Origin: Lachnospiraceae bacterium Zagget2
Lineage (GTDB): Bacteria; Bacillota; Clostridia; Lachnospirales; Lachnospiraceae
Length of the DNA stretch: 64,000 nt
NCBI GenBank assembly: GCA_001941045.1
Contig: MSHD01000024.1
Span: forward strand, 80,898-144,897
Reading direction: 5' to 3'
A model generated the notes under the pieces. It saw only the letters and a list, made by a program, of their open reading frames with translations, made no database searches and was not told the origin of the DNA. Made by a program: the position numbers and the translations under genes. Each line of letters opens with the position of its first letter. Position 1 is the stretch's first letter. Below, piece by piece: positions 9,387 through 18,032 of this stretch.

Positions 9387-10031
9387 ATGAAAACCACTAC
9401 TACCAGCGAAGCAACATCGAACACAAGGACGACGACGAGCAGCAATGTCCGCACCCTCGTCTGCGTCGGCATGCTCGGGGCGATCTCCGTCATCCTGATG
9501 CTCTTTGAATTCCCGCTTCCCTTCATCGCGCCGAGCTTCTATGAGCTTGACTTCAGCGAGGTGCCGGTTCTGATCGGAGCTTTCGCCCTTGGACCTGCGG
9601 CAGGCGTCCTGACCGAGTTGCTCAAGATTCTGCTGAACCTTGTCATCAACGGAACCAACACAGCCTTCGTCGGAGAACTTGGCAACTTTATCATGGGCTG
9701 CGCCTTCGTACTCCCGGCAGCGCTCATTTATAAACACAAAAAGACCCGCAAGACCGCGATTCTCAGTCTGGTCGTCGGCGTGATTTTCATGACGGCCGCA
9801 TCCCTGCTGGTCAATGCGCTGCTTCTGCTTCCGGCCTATGCGGCGGCCTTCGGGATGCCGATTCAGACCTTCATCGACATGGGCGCGGCGATCAACCCGA
9901 ACGTGAATGGTATCTGGACCTTTGTCCTGCTGACTGTGGCGCCCTTCAATCTCGTGAAGGGTATTCTGGTGTCGATCGTCACCATGCTGCTTTACAAGTA
10001 CATCAGCCCGATCCTGAAGGGCAACCGGTAA
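9387..10031 (+). CDS. ribU: riboflavin ECF transporter substrate-binding (S) component RibU
   Basis: The protein has 214 aa, a Thr/Ser-rich N-terminus, and about six membrane segments. It has the RibU-like start of the first helices (VGMLGAISVILMLFEFPLPF), then SFYELDFSEVPVLIGAFALG and GVLTELLKILLNL, the conserved S-component loop that docks the EcfT/EcfA module. The S subunit binds riboflavin in the membrane; energising subunits are presumably encoded elsewhere. Start ATG 9387 follows aaaggagaa. The FMN riboswitch upstream fixes the substrate assignment more firmly than the sequence alone. Confidence 0.93.
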   Translation: MKTTTTSEATSNTRTTTSSNVRTLVCVGMLGAISVILMLFEFPLPFIAPSFYELDFSEVPVLIGAFALGPAAGVLTELLKILLNLVINGTNTAFVGELGNFIMGCAFVLPAALIYKHKKTRKTAILSLVVGVIFMTAASLLVNALLLLPAYAAAFGMPIQTFIDMGAAINPNVNGIWTFVLLTVAPFNLVKGILVSIVTMLLYKYISPILKGNR

Positions 10032-10041
10032 AAACGAAAGC

Positions 10042-10064
10042 TCCCCGCACCTCTGGCGCGGGGA
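10042..10064. terminator. hairpin between convergent ribU and the TOPRIM-like gene
   Basis: Stem tccccgc/gcgggga (10042-10048 with 10058-10064) lies 10 bp after the ribU stop and 22 bp beyond the end of the opposite-strand gene. It has modest T runs on both sides (aattt on +, tttcgttttt on -), so it may serve both transcripts. Confidence 0.6.
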
Positions 10065-10085
10065 ATTTAAAAATAATATCCATGG

Positions 10086-10619
10086 TCATTTCAACAGGTC
10101 GGCGAGATAAAATTCATCTCTCTGATGTTTTCCTTTCAGCTGCTTATAACGCTTAATTGCATCCACCAGCAGATTGATTTGCTTTCCGTAATACTCGCGA
10201 TAGAACGCTGTACTGTTATCGTATCGAGATCGGTTGTAGATTACATTTTCTTTACTGAACTCTTTAGGCGAAGTTGTGGATTTCCTCTTTTCAAAATCCA
10301 GCTCCTTGTTTTCGGAAATGATTAGCAGCATCTCCAGTTCTGGCTTTGTGCAGTACTTTTTGATATCTGCTATTTTCCCTTTGTACTCTCTCGGGACTTT
10401 CAGTTCATCGCTGAGCTTATCGCCAATTCGAAGTACATGCACGTTTCCCTGGTATAGATTTAGCGCAGTCTTTACCGCGGCATTATTTCCGATCTGTCTT
10501 GCATGATAAGGAGTCAGGTTCAGCAAGTCATCTGCTGTGAAAATCAGTTTATTGTGTTCCAACAGCATCCTGATAACTTCAAGTTCGTTCGGACCTTCAC
10601 ACATAAGCAGATATTTCAT
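10086..10619 (-). CDS. TOPRIM-like partner protein of the AAA ATPase (putative defence module)
   Basis: This 177-aa protein starts MKYLLMCEGPNELEVIRMLL. A first beta strand followed by a conserved-looking Glu and helix is how TOPRIM-type (RloB/DUF4276/OLD-like) nuclease domains begin; a possible second acidic site is VLRIGDKLSDEL (about 60-71). The C-terminal third is basic and helical. Its start overlaps the end of the upstream ATPase gene by 4 bp (ATGA), so the two are translationally coupled. ATPase plus small TOPRIM-like protein resembles abortive-infection pairs such as AbiL or RloAB. The family call is by context and short motif only; the exact TOPRIM DxD is not clear. Confidence 0.5.
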   Translation of the reverse strand: MKYLLMCEGPNELEVIRMLLEHNKLIFTADDLLNLTPYHARQIGNNAAVKTALNLYQGNVHVLRIGDKLSDELKVPREYKGKIADIKKYCTKPELEMLLIISENKELDFEKRKSTTSPKEFSKENVIYNRSRYDNSTAFYREYYGKQINLLVDAIKRYKQLKGKHQRDEFYLADLLK

Positions 10620-11734
10620 CTCATCAGTTCCTTCTTCAATGCCATGAGGTCTTCATAGTTAACAGCAGTATCAAACGCATTATTGTAAAACTGGCGGCTT
10701 TTTAAAAGCTCTGGTCTGATATTGTAACTTCCATACATGTTGTCCAGGCGAATTTTGCTGTCTGATTTTGCAATCCAGATGTTGTCCTGACGGTTGAACA
10801 AATCCAAAACTTCACAGTAGTGTGTGGTAAATATCAGCGTTGCGGATTTCCTGTTAACGGTCTTATCTTTAAACAGGCTGATCATGTTTTCGACAAGCGT
10901 TTTATGGAAATGATTTTCTACCTCATCGATCAAAAGATCGAAACCATTTTCCAGGGCTGCAACTACAAATATATAAAGAAGAACGCCTTTTGTTGTACCG
11001 CTGGACAGAAGATGGATCAGTTCCGAATCCGAAAGTTCTTTCACATAATTCTGATATACAAGTTTGTAATGTTTATCATCTACCATCTTCAGATTTTGAA
11101 TCTTATCATCGAAGACTTTAATGACTTTTGTCAGAACGTTTTCGGAAATCTTATAGGTCTTCATTGCACGGAACAGCAGACGCCAGGTATCTGTGCCCTC
11201 ACCGTCACAATTGAAATAGACGGCACGAGTAGCTTTCTTCTTCAGAATAAAGAATATAATGGAAGTGTCCTCCGGCAGCTCTCCCAGGTCCAGAATTTCT
11301 TCAAAGCCTTCCACCGAATAAATCTCTTTCATTTTAGATTTATAATATTTTTTCCGATAGAGATGTTGTCTGGTAAAATTAGCTTTATTTCCTAAAGCAG
11401 GATCAGATTTTAGCCCCGTATTGTATTTATAGATGTAATCTTCATGATAGAAAATAATTTCTAATTTTACATTGTCGTAATTATAATGTTTATCTTCCAG
11501 GCGAAACTCACTGAGGATAGAGTAACTGCATTCCAATAGCTCTATCGCAGAAGTTTTGCCGGAAGCGTTTTTGCCGACAAAAGCAACAGTATTAAACACA
11601 TATAAATCCTTTGCAATCTCCTGCAGTTCATATTCCTTGTCTTCGCTCGTTCTTTTAGATTTTGCCACGAGATCAATGGTAAAATCGTCGCAACAGTTTT
11701 TATAGTTAGATGCGCGAACTCTTAACAGTTTCAT
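10616..11734 (-). CDS. AAA/ABC-type ATPase of an abortive-infection-like pair
   Basis: The protein has 372 aa from the ATG at 11734, which has an aaaggga SD; the frame is open further upstream without one. The N-terminus RVRASNYKNCCDDFTIDL and Walker A AFVGKNASGKTSAIELL (about 50-66) fit the SMC/RecF-like AAA_15/AAA_21 group. The signature-like LLSSGTTKG (about 255-263) and Walker B LLIDEVENHFH with a following TTHYCEVLDLF complete the ATPase. Such ATPases pair with nuclease or toxin subunits in phage-defence systems. Codon use is AT-rich compared with ribU. A strong promoter with a 15-bp inverted repeat precedes it. Confidence 0.75.
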   Translation of the reverse strand: MKLLRVRASNYKNCCDDFTIDLVAKSKRTSEDKEYELQEIAKDLYVFNTVAFVGKNASGKTSAIELLECSYSILSEFRLEDKHYNYDNVKLEIIFYHEDYIYKYNTGLKSDPALGNKANFTRQHLYRKKYYKSKMKEIYSVEGFEEILDLGELPEDTSIIFFILKKKATRAVYFNCDGEGTDTWRLLFRAMKTYKISENVLTKVIKVFDDKIQNLKMVDDKHYKLVYQNYVKELSDSELIHLLSSGTTKGVLLYIFVVAALENGFDLLIDEVENHFHKTLVENMISLFKDKTVNRKSATLIFTTHYCEVLDLFNRQDNIWIAKSDSKIRLDNMYGSYNIRPELLKSRQFYNNAFDTAVNYEDLMALKKELMR

Positions 11735-11764
11735 AACATATCCCTTTCTTCGATATCTGTTTGC

Positions 11765-11815
11765 AGTATAGCACACAAAACGGATTAAAACAAGTTTTTT
11801 GTTTTAATCCGTTTT
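11765..11815 (-). promoter_or_regulatory. promoter with overlapping 15-bp inverted repeat (ATPase operon)
   Basis: On the minus strand, -35 TTGTTT (11788-11793) and -10 TATACT (11765-11770) are 17 bp apart, with TG two bases before the -10. A perfect 15-bp inverted repeat, aaaacggattaaaac (11777-11791) and its complement (11801-11815) with a 9-nt spacer, covers the -35 and most of the spacer, so it looks like an operator or a cruciform rather than a terminator. No regulator gene is adjacent. Confidence 0.65.
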
Positions 11816-11864
11816 ATAAATCAACTTTCATAATTTTGTATTGTTTTCATGAATAGGTTTGGCC

Positions 11865-11981
11865 ATGAGGTTTTCTTCCAATTTTGAGGATTTCTTATTG
11901 AAAAAATATAGATATTCTGACATTGATCGTCACTTCGTGCTCTACAAATATATCGACTCGATTCTAGAGGAAAACCATTAA
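11865..11981 (+). CDS. possible 38-aa small ORF, origin unknown
   Basis: ATG to TAA encodes MRFSSNFEDFLLKKYRYSDI followed by DRHFVLYKYIDSILEENH, an amphipathic, charged peptide. There is no clear SD (aggtttggcc precedes the ATG) and no family recognised. It could be a remnant of a longer gene such as an integrase or transposase. It lies alone in the intergenic space between two minus-strand genes, so it is a weak call. Confidence 0.2.
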   Translation: MRFSSNFEDFLLKKYRYSDIDRHFVLYKYIDSILEENH

Positions 11982-11986
11982 AATCT

Positions 11987-12019
11987 CAGAACCCCCACGC
12001 AGAATGCACGGGAGTTCTG
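11987..12019 (-). terminator. imperfect hairpin after the gntR gene
   Basis: Arms cagaac/gttctg (11987-11992, 12014-12019) with further ccc/ggg pairing close a hairpin 5 bp past the end of the minus-strand gntR gene. On that strand it is followed by agatttta, a weak T tract. Confidence 0.5.
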
Positions 12020-12023
12020 GAAA

Positions 12024-12773
12024 TCATGATGGTGCCTTATTTGTAAAGTCATCTTCATACATGTATTTTTCCCAGGTCTGCAGTGAGTGCTGAACCGCCT
12101 TTGTGATTGCAGAATAATCTCGTGTTTTTAACGCGTTAATAAGCTTACGATGGTCATGAGCGGCAAAGTTCTCACCAGCAGCATTCTGGCGCGATGTAGT
12201 TTGTATCATATAGGGTTCCAGATATTCCATAATATAATTATAGACTGTCTGAAACAGTGTGTTTCCACTTGCCTCGGCCAACAGAAAGTGGAAGTGCTGA
12301 TCATTCTCGACAAGATCACTGAGAGGTGAATCCTCTTCCAGCATTTTATCCTGTTGATTCACATTATCTTCCAGTTTTTCGATCAATGCGTCAAAACCTT
12401 CTTCTTTCATTAGGATCTGTTCAAAAATATCGCATTCCAACGCATTACGAAAATCCACGATTTCTTTTAAAGATGGCTGCGCAATTAAAAGCGCGAAAAT
12501 CAACTGGTTAAAGTTATTTTTCGAGATAGATTTGTTAAGATAGGTACCGTCTCCAGGACGAATGGAGAGGACGCCAAGAGTTTCAAGCGCTTTCATGGCC
12601 TGGCGGACAGAACCCCGGCTGACCCCCATTTTATCTGCTAACTCAGTTTCTGAGGGGAGACGGTCCCCCGGATTGAGTTCATGTCGCAGTAATCCTTGTT
12701 TGATCTGCTCAATAACATAGTTGGGAGCGGATACACGGGCAGCAGGATGTATATTCCAAATAGTTTCAATCAT
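12024..12773 (-). CDS. GntR-family regulator, FadR/FCD type
   Basis: The protein has 249 aa from the ATG at 12773 (SD aaaggga, 8-nt spacing). The N-terminal winged helix-turn-helix (about 15-75) contains GDRLPSETELADKMGVSRGS and VRQAMKALETLGVLSIRPG, the GntR recognition pattern. The C-terminal FCD domain shows NDQHFHFLLAEASGN and a HDHRKLINALKTRD helix, positions that bind a metal and carboxylic-acid effectors in FCD proteins. It is divergent from the split transketolase cluster; FCD regulators usually repress sugar-acid catabolism genes and are released by a pathway acid. The 29-bp palindrome at 12973-13001 is its probable operator. Confidence 0.88.
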   Translation of the reverse strand: MIETIWNIHPAARVSAPNYVIEQIKQGLLRHELNPGDRLPSETELADKMGVSRGSVRQAMKALETLGVLSIRPGDGTYLNKSISKNNFNQLIFALLIAQPSLKEIVDFRNALECDIFEQILMKEEGFDALIEKLEDNVNQQDKMLEEDSPLSDLVENDQHFHFLLAEASGNTLFQTVYNYIMEYLEPYMIQTTSRQNAAGENFAAHDHRKLINALKTRDYSAITKAVQHSLQTWEKYMYEDDFTNKAPS

Positions 12774-12939
12774 GCTATATGTCCCTTTTCTGTGAAAATA
12801 AAAAACCTGATTTATTATAGCAAAGATTAAAGAAAACATCAAATGTTTGGCCGATGATACATATATGGTTAAAGCTCACAAAAACAAAAGCTCAAAATTG
12901 TGAAACCTGCCAAAAATTTATGAACTAAATTGATTTTAG

Positions 12940-13001
12940 TTGACAAATCTGACTTACAACCGTAATATAAAAATACATTAAACGTTAAACGTTTAATGTA
13001 T
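12940..13001 (+). promoter_or_regulatory. strong promoter with 29-bp palindromic operator at +1
   Basis: -35 TTGACA (12940-12945), 17-bp spacer, and -10 TAATAT (12963-12968) predict a start near 12975. A near-perfect palindrome with 13-bp arms and a 3-bp centre (12973-13001, core acattaaacgt/acgtttaatgt) sits exactly over that start, a position at which bound repressor blocks initiation. It serves the transketolase cluster and faces the GntR/FCD gene. Confidence 0.8.
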
Positions 13002-13042
13002 AAGAGATCGCAGATCAAAAATTTTATAAGGAGGATTGAAGC

Positions 13043-13864
13043 TTGAATACACAGGAGTTGCAGAAAATGGCAAAAAAGCTTCGTTATGAAGCTGTGCGCA
13101 TGGTTTATGAAGGCAAAGATGGACATCCGGGTCCTGCGCTATCGTGTGCGGATATTGTCACGACCCTGTACTTTGACATTATGAACGTTGATCCGAATAA
13201 TCCAGAGTATCCGGATCGGGATCGCTTTATTTTGTCGAAAGGACATGCATGCCCTGTCTGGTATGCTGCACTGAATAAAAGAGGTTATTTTAATCCAAAG
13301 GTTGAGCACTTTCAGCTTCGACAGCTAAGCTCTATGTTTCAAGGACATCCGTCTATGCATAGTACGAAAGGTATTGATATGACCTCGGGGTCTTTGGGAA
13401 ACGGCATTGCAATCGGCGCGGGCATGGCTACAGCGGCCAAAATTCAGAAGCGGAATTATTATACTTATGTGATCTGCGGAGATGGTGAACTCCAGGAGGG
13501 AGTCTGCTGGGAGGGTGTCAACATGGCCAATGGCCGTAAGCTGGACAACCTGATCGTATTTGTTGACCGTAATGGCTGGCAGTCTTATAAGACAGTTGAA
13601 TTTACGGTAGGTCAGAATAATATTGCAGACCGTTTCCGTGCGTTTGGATGGCATACGCAGGAAATCGACGGACATGATTATGACGCAATTAAGTGTGCGG
13701 TAGCTATTGCCAAGAGTGCAAAAGGCAGACCAAGCGCTATTATCTGTGACTGTGTGAAGGGCAAAGGCCTTAGCTATATGGAGAATAATAACGCGTGGCA
13801 CAAGGGAGTCCCGAATGACGAGCAATGGGAAATAGCGAAGAGAGAACTTGGGGGTGAGGACTAA
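13043..13864 (+). CDS. transketolase, N-terminal (TPP-binding) subunit
   Basis: The protein has 273 aa and starts at a TTG 8 nt after a perfect aaggagg SD. It carries LSKGHACPVWYAAL and the ThDP/metal motif GDGELQEGVCWEG...FVDRN. With the following gene it makes a two-subunit transketolase, which transfers a two-carbon ketol unit between sugar phosphates. Split transketolases in sugar-specific clusters (AptA/AptB-type) often act on unusual substrates instead of the housekeeping pentose phosphates. Its stop overlaps the next start region (TAATGG), so expression is coupled. Confidence 0.93.
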   Translation: MNTQELQKMAKKLRYEAVRMVYEGKDGHPGPALSCADIVTTLYFDIMNVDPNNPEYPDRDRFILSKGHACPVWYAALNKRGYFNPKVEHFQLRQLSSMFQGHPSMHSTKGIDMTSGSLGNGIAIGAGMATAAKIQKRNYYTYVICGDGELQEGVCWEGVNMANGRKLDNLIVFVDRNGWQSYKTVEFTVGQNNIADRFRAFGWHTQEIDGHDYDAIKCAVAIAKSAKGRPSAIICDCVKGKGLSYMENNNAWHKGVPNDEQWEIAKRELGGED

Positions 13865-14805
13865 TGGTAGAATTCAAAGGGACAAGAGAAGCGTTTGCGG
13901 CGGCGCTTTATGAATTAGCCTCCGTCAATGACAAGGTGGTCGGCGTATTTCCGGATGCATTGAAAGCAATGAGGGCCGTTTCTTTTGGCGAGACCTATCC
14001 GGATCGTTATATTGAGTGCGGTATCGCTGAACAGTGCGCAGTGGATGTTGCAGCCGGCCTTGCATCGACGGGTCTGCTTCCGTTTGTGGGAACATACTGT
14101 GGATTCCTCACGATGAGAGCGGGTGAGCAGATGCGCACGTTTGTCGGATACACAGATCTGAATGTAAAGTTTATTGGAGTAAATGCAGGAGTTCTGGGAG
14201 GCGAGCGAGAGGGCGTCACGCATCAGTTTTATGAGGATCTTGCCTTTATCACTAGCCTTCCGAATTTTACCGTACTGACCCCGGCAGACCCGGAACAGAT
14301 GTATGAGGCTGTAAAATATGCTGCCGAGATTTGTGGTCCTGTGTATATTCGCGGCGGAAGTGGACGGGAGATCGAGATTTATGAGAAAGATGCCCCGTTC
14401 TCCAGAGACGGCATCACCGTCTGGAAGGAATATGGTACGGACGCGGTTCTGTTTTCCAGCGGTTATGTTCTGGATCGTGTGTTGGCGGCGGCAGAGCTTT
14501 TAAAGGAACAGGGAGTGAATGTGACGGTCGCAGATATTAATATTCTCTATGGAAAGAATCCATCCCGAATCTTGGAGCTCATGGTGAAGACAGATCAGAT
14601 CATTACAATCGAAGATCACAATATCAATGGAGGATTGGGTTCCTATATCAGCCGTCTTGCTGTCGAAAACAGACCGGTGAAGGTAAAGCGAATAGCCCTG
14701 ACAGATTATGCGGAGTCCGGTCCGGCGAAAGAACTGGCTGACGCATATGGTTTCTCTCCCGAAGGGATTGCGGATACTGTGAAAAAGGCACTTGCCAGCC
14801 AGTGA
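13864..14805 (+). CDS. transketolase, C-terminal (pyrimidine-binding and C-domain) subunit
   Basis: The protein has 313 aa. The pyrimidine-binding domain shows RYIECGIAEQCAVDVAAGLA with the conserved Glu that activates ThDP, then GTYCGFLTMRAGEQ. The C-terminal domain (about 190-313) has the usual SSGYVLDRVLAAAELL and IITIEDHNINGGLGSYI segments. Together with the preceding gene it equals one full transketolase chain. The start codon overlaps the previous stop, indicating one complex. The flanking oxidoreductase and carrier suggest a dedicated catabolic role. Confidence 0.93.
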   Translation: MVEFKGTREAFAAALYELASVNDKVVGVFPDALKAMRAVSFGETYPDRYIECGIAEQCAVDVAAGLASTGLLPFVGTYCGFLTMRAGEQMRTFVGYTDLNVKFIGVNAGVLGGEREGVTHQFYEDLAFITSLPNFTVLTPADPEQMYEAVKYAAEICGPVYIRGGSGREIEIYEKDAPFSRDGITVWKEYGTDAVLFSSGYVLDRVLAAAELLKEQGVNVTVADINILYGKNPSRILELMVKTDQIITIEDHNINGGLGSYISRLAVENRPVKVKRIALTDYAESGPAKELADAYGFSPEGIADTVKKALASQ

Positions 14806-14930
14806 AAGGATCTGATTTTTCATGATGTCGGAGTGATGAAGAGGTTTGCCATGCTTTGCAAAGCCGCATAAATACAGCATATGTGGAGTTTTGCTCATGG
14901 CTAAAAATTAATAAAAGAGAGGTGAGTAAC

Positions 14931-15827
14931 ATGGAAAAAATCAAAGTAGCCGTTATCGGAGCAGGCGGGAAAATGGGAACCCGTACTTCCAATAATCTGG
15001 TTACAAAATTTCCGGACAAGTTCGAGGTGAAACTGGTAGAGACTTTTCCGCCTGCTGTAGAGCGCATCGAGAAGGAGCGCGGGCTGAAGGTAACTCCTTT
15101 AGAGGAGGCACTTGATTTTGCGGAGGTCATTATCTTTGCGGTACCGGATACGCTGATCAAGAAGTTGTCCGCGGAGTATGTGCCAATGCTGAAACCGGGA
15201 ACGGTATTCCTGATCCTCGATCCGGCTGCGGCAGTTGCGAAAGAGTTGACGCTGCGTGACGACTGTACCTTTGGCGTCGCCCATCCCTGCCATCCATCTT
15301 ATTTTAAGTGGCAGAAGGAGGAGGAAGCATATCTCGACCGTTTCGGAGGCGAGGGTGGACATATGGATATTGTCATGAGCTGTATTCAGGGCGATGAGGA
15401 GAAGTTTAAGCTTGCGCAGGAGACGGCGCGTTGCATGTATCGCGCAGAGAAAGCCTTTGTCATGTCCTCTGAGCAGATCGCCTTTCTGGAGCCGACGCTG
15501 GTGGAGACACTGGGAGCTACTTGCTGTTATGCTATGGCTGAGACCGTGGAAGAGGCTGTAAAGAGAGGCATTGACCGTGAGGCTGCCGTCTCCTTCCTGA
15601 CCGGCCATATCTTCAATCTGACTGCGAACTTTCTTGGCTATTTACCGGGCAATCCACCCGTGTCAGATGCATGTAAGATTGCTCTTGAGATTGGCAACCA
15701 TCTTGTACTGCGCGATGACTGGAAGAAGATCTGGGATGATGAGCTGTTGATGAAGGTGATCGCGACGATGCTCCATCCAGAGACTGCTATGGAAAACCTT
15801 GGCTTTGAGGTGAAACCACAAAATTGA
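14931..15827 (+). CDS. 6-phosphogluconate-dehydrogenase-like oxidoreductase, ApnO (apionate oxidoisomerase)-like
   Basis: The protein has 298 aa from the ATG at 14931 (SD agaggtgag). An N-terminal Rossmann domain has KVAVIGAGGKMGTR; GVAHPCHPSYFKWQ (about 116-130) and a C-terminal all-helical domain (about 180-290) match the PGDH_C-type family that includes D-apionate oxidoisomerase. Such enzymes oxidise a sugar acid and rearrange it. The acidic residue that would select NADH over NADPH lies after ETFPPAVERI. With a split transketolase and a GltS-type carrier, it argues for breakdown of a branched or unusual sugar acid; a sugar kinase, needed in the described apionate route, is missing here. 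Confidence 0.7.
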   Translation: MEKIKVAVIGAGGKMGTRTSNNLVTKFPDKFEVKLVETFPPAVERIEKERGLKVTPLEEALDFAEVIIFAVPDTLIKKLSAEYVPMLKPGTVFLILDPAAAVAKELTLRDDCTFGVAHPCHPSYFKWQKEEEAYLDRFGGEGGHMDIVMSCIQGDEEKFKLAQETARCMYRAEKAFVMSSEQIAFLEPTLVETLGATCCYAMAETVEEAVKRGIDREAAVSFLTGHIFNLTANFLGYLPGNPPVSDACKIALEIGNHLVLRDDWKKIWDDELLMKVIATMLHPETAMENLGFEVKPQN

Positions 15828-15853
15828 TTACATGAAAAAGAAGGGAGATTATA

Positions 15854-17197
15854 ATGCAAACGATAGTTACTGATATAGGAATAGCGTCGATTCTGTTAAT
15901 TTTAGGGTACTGGCTTCGGGTAAAGGTTAAACTGTTGCAGAAGTTGTATATACCGGTTGCTGTGATCGGAGGAACAATCGGTCTTTTGCTTGGTCCAAAT
16001 GTACTGGGAAAAGTAAGCAGTATTTACCTGCCATTTTCGTCGGAGAGTTCAGGATATTCCACAATATTACTGGCAATTCTTCTTTCTACGATATGCCTTG
16101 GGTTTTATGTGAACAGAGATACAATTTCCAGTTCCATCAATTATTTCCTGCTCACATCCGTCGTTGTATTGATGCAGGTTATTGTGGCTTTTGGCCTGGT
16201 TCGATTATTGCAAATGGGCGGTTCTTCAATTAATGACGGATTCTCAATTCTGCCGACCTCTGGGTTTTATGGAGGGCATGGGTTTGGCGCCATGGTAGCC
16301 GCAGCGTTTGAATCTGTCGGTTACTGGGATAGCGCGGAGGTCATATCGCTTTCAACAACGTTTGCAACGATTGGTCTTTTGTTTGGAGTGATTGCTGGAG
16401 TTATTATTATCAATATGGCCGCTCGAAAGGGAATGCTGAAGTATACGGCAAAAGTTGATGGTAACATTGATGAGGAGGACGCAACCGGCTATATTCAGCC
16501 TGAGAACAGAACCAAAATCGTTACTGCAGTATCCAAGAGCGCTGCGATTGATCCGCTGGCTCTGCAGTTTGCATTCGTGATGGCCATTATGGCGTGTGCT
16601 TATGGATTGCTTAAAATCTTTTCCATGTTTGAGCTGACATCACAGTTTAACATCATAGTTTCAGTTACAGTCTGCGGTATTATAGCTGCATATGTCAGTA
16701 GCCGGACAAAGGCCAAAAATGTCATGGATGTTTCTGCCATGAAAAACATAGGAAGTACAGCTATGGAAATCCTGATTGTGATTTCTCTTTCAACCATGAA
16801 TCTGGATGTAGTGTTTTCTTATGGGTTGGAGATTCTCATATGTTCCGTGGTAATTCTGGCATTGACAACAATAGCTGTATTTGCTCTCGGAAAAATGTGG
16901 TTTACCAAGGACAACTTTGAATTTTCCATTTTTGCATTTGGTGTTGCGACCGGCGTTCTGCCAACCGGTGTTTTGCTATTAAAAATGGTAGATCCGGAGT
17001 GCAGATCTAATGTATTGATGTGTATTCCAGCCGGAGCGACGTTCACCACTATAATTACGCAGATGTTTTGTATGACCGTTGCTCCGATGATTATTGTAAG
17101 TGCGCCTGTGCAGCTGATAGTTGGCATGATCGGAATATGCATTGTAATGTGTATTGTAGGGACGGTTGTCGTTAAAATCGCAAGAAAAACAGCCTGA
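15854..17197 (+). CDS. sodium/glutamate symporter (GltS)-family carrier
   Basis: The protein has 447 aa and about 11-12 membrane segments. Family features are LQKLYIPVAVIGGTIGLLLG in the first repeat, the TSGFYGGHGFGAMVAAAFES re-entrant loop, and GVATGVLPTGVLLLKMVDPE in the second repeat. GltS proteins move a carboxylate with sodium through the cytoplasmic membrane. The glutamate specificity is not assured: in this operon it more likely imports the acid consumed by the oxidoreductase and transketolase. SD gggagat precedes the ATG. Confidence 0.87.
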   Translation: MQTIVTDIGIASILLILGYWLRVKVKLLQKLYIPVAVIGGTIGLLLGPNVLGKVSSIYLPFSSESSGYSTILLAILLSTICLGFYVNRDTISSSINYFLLTSVVVLMQVIVAFGLVRLLQMGGSSINDGFSILPTSGFYGGHGFGAMVAAAFESVGYWDSAEVISLSTTFATIGLLFGVIAGVIIINMAARKGMLKYTAKVDGNIDEEDATGYIQPENRTKIVTAVSKSAAIDPLALQFAFVMAIMACAYGLLKIFSMFELTSQFNIIVSVTVCGIIAAYVSSRTKAKNVMDVSAMKNIGSTAMEILIVISLSTMNLDVVFSYGLEILICSVVILALTTIAVFALGKMWFTKDNFEFSIFAFGVATGVLPTGVLLLKMVDPECRSNVLMCIPAGATFTTIITQMFCMTVAPMIIVSAPVQLIVGMIGICIVMCIVGTVVVKIARKTA

Positions 17198-17210
17198 TTG
17201 GGGGAAAGTG

Positions 17211-17978
17211 ATGGCGGTTATTGAAGTAAATTTTTTTTCAAATTCCTTGAAACGGATGGTTCCGTTTCAGATGATTTTACCGGTTGGAAAGCGTTATTCA
17301 AAGCCGGGAGATACGGATGGTCCATTCAAGACGATCTATTTGCTGCATGGACTCAGAGGAAATTATAAAGACTGGGTTGTCTACACAGAAATTCAGTATC
17401 TTGCAGAAAAGAGTAATCTGGCAGTCGTAATGCCTTCGGGTGAAAATTCCTGTTATGTGGAACAACTGATACCAGATAATGACTTTGGTGAATATGTGGG
17501 TCACGAGCTGGTAGAAATAACTCGTAAAATGTTTCCATTATCCGATAAGAGAGAGGACACCTTTATTGGAGGATTGTCCATGGGGGGATTCGGAGCACTC
17601 CGAAATGGATTCAAATACGCGGAAAATTTCAGCAAAATTGTCGCTCTGTCAGCTGCCCTTCATTTTTTCGAGAGTCCATTAGAAAAGCCGATTGAAAATA
17701 TTTACCATGAAGAACGAGTATTTGGAGATCGGGGAATCGCTTTACTCAGTGACAAAAATCCTCGGGTTGCATTTGAAAATCTGAGAAAAAACGATATTGG
17801 AATACCGGAGATCTATATGGCCTGTGGCCTGCAGGACTCGCTTTTGTGGGCCAATCAGAGTTTTAAAGATTTTCTGGTAGAGAATGGAGCAAAGGTAAAT
17901 TATGAAGAAACAGAGGGGGAACACAATTGGACATTCTGGAACAGCCAAATTCCTCAATTTATAAAGTGGCTTTTTTAA
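17211..17978 (+). CDS. alpha/beta-hydrolase esterase (EstA/esterase D type)
   Basis: The protein has 255 aa from the ATG at 17211 (the frame is open upstream into the carrier gene, but ggggg lies just before this ATG). The oxyanion HGLRG (about 50-54), nucleophile GLSMGGFGALR, acid in CGLQDSLLW and base in EGEHNWTFW form the catalytic triad of tributyrin/acetyl-xylan-type esterases. There is no signal peptide, so it is cytoplasmic. It begins 13 bp after the carrier gene and closes the cluster; it may remove acyl groups from, or open a lactone of, the imported substrate. Confidence 0.83.
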   Translation: MAVIEVNFFSNSLKRMVPFQMILPVGKRYSKPGDTDGPFKTIYLLHGLRGNYKDWVVYTEIQYLAEKSNLAVVMPSGENSCYVEQLIPDNDFGEYVGHELVEITRKMFPLSDKREDTFIGGLSMGGFGALRNGFKYAENFSKIVALSAALHFFESPLEKPIENIYHEERVFGDRGIALLSDKNPRVAFENLRKNDIGIPEIYMACGLQDSLLWANQSFKDFLVENGAKVNYEETEGEHNWTFWNSQIPQFIKWLF

Positions 17979-18032
17979 GCGTTTAACTGATATGTATACA
18001 ATTGAGGGACTTCGGGGTGGAATGACGCATTA

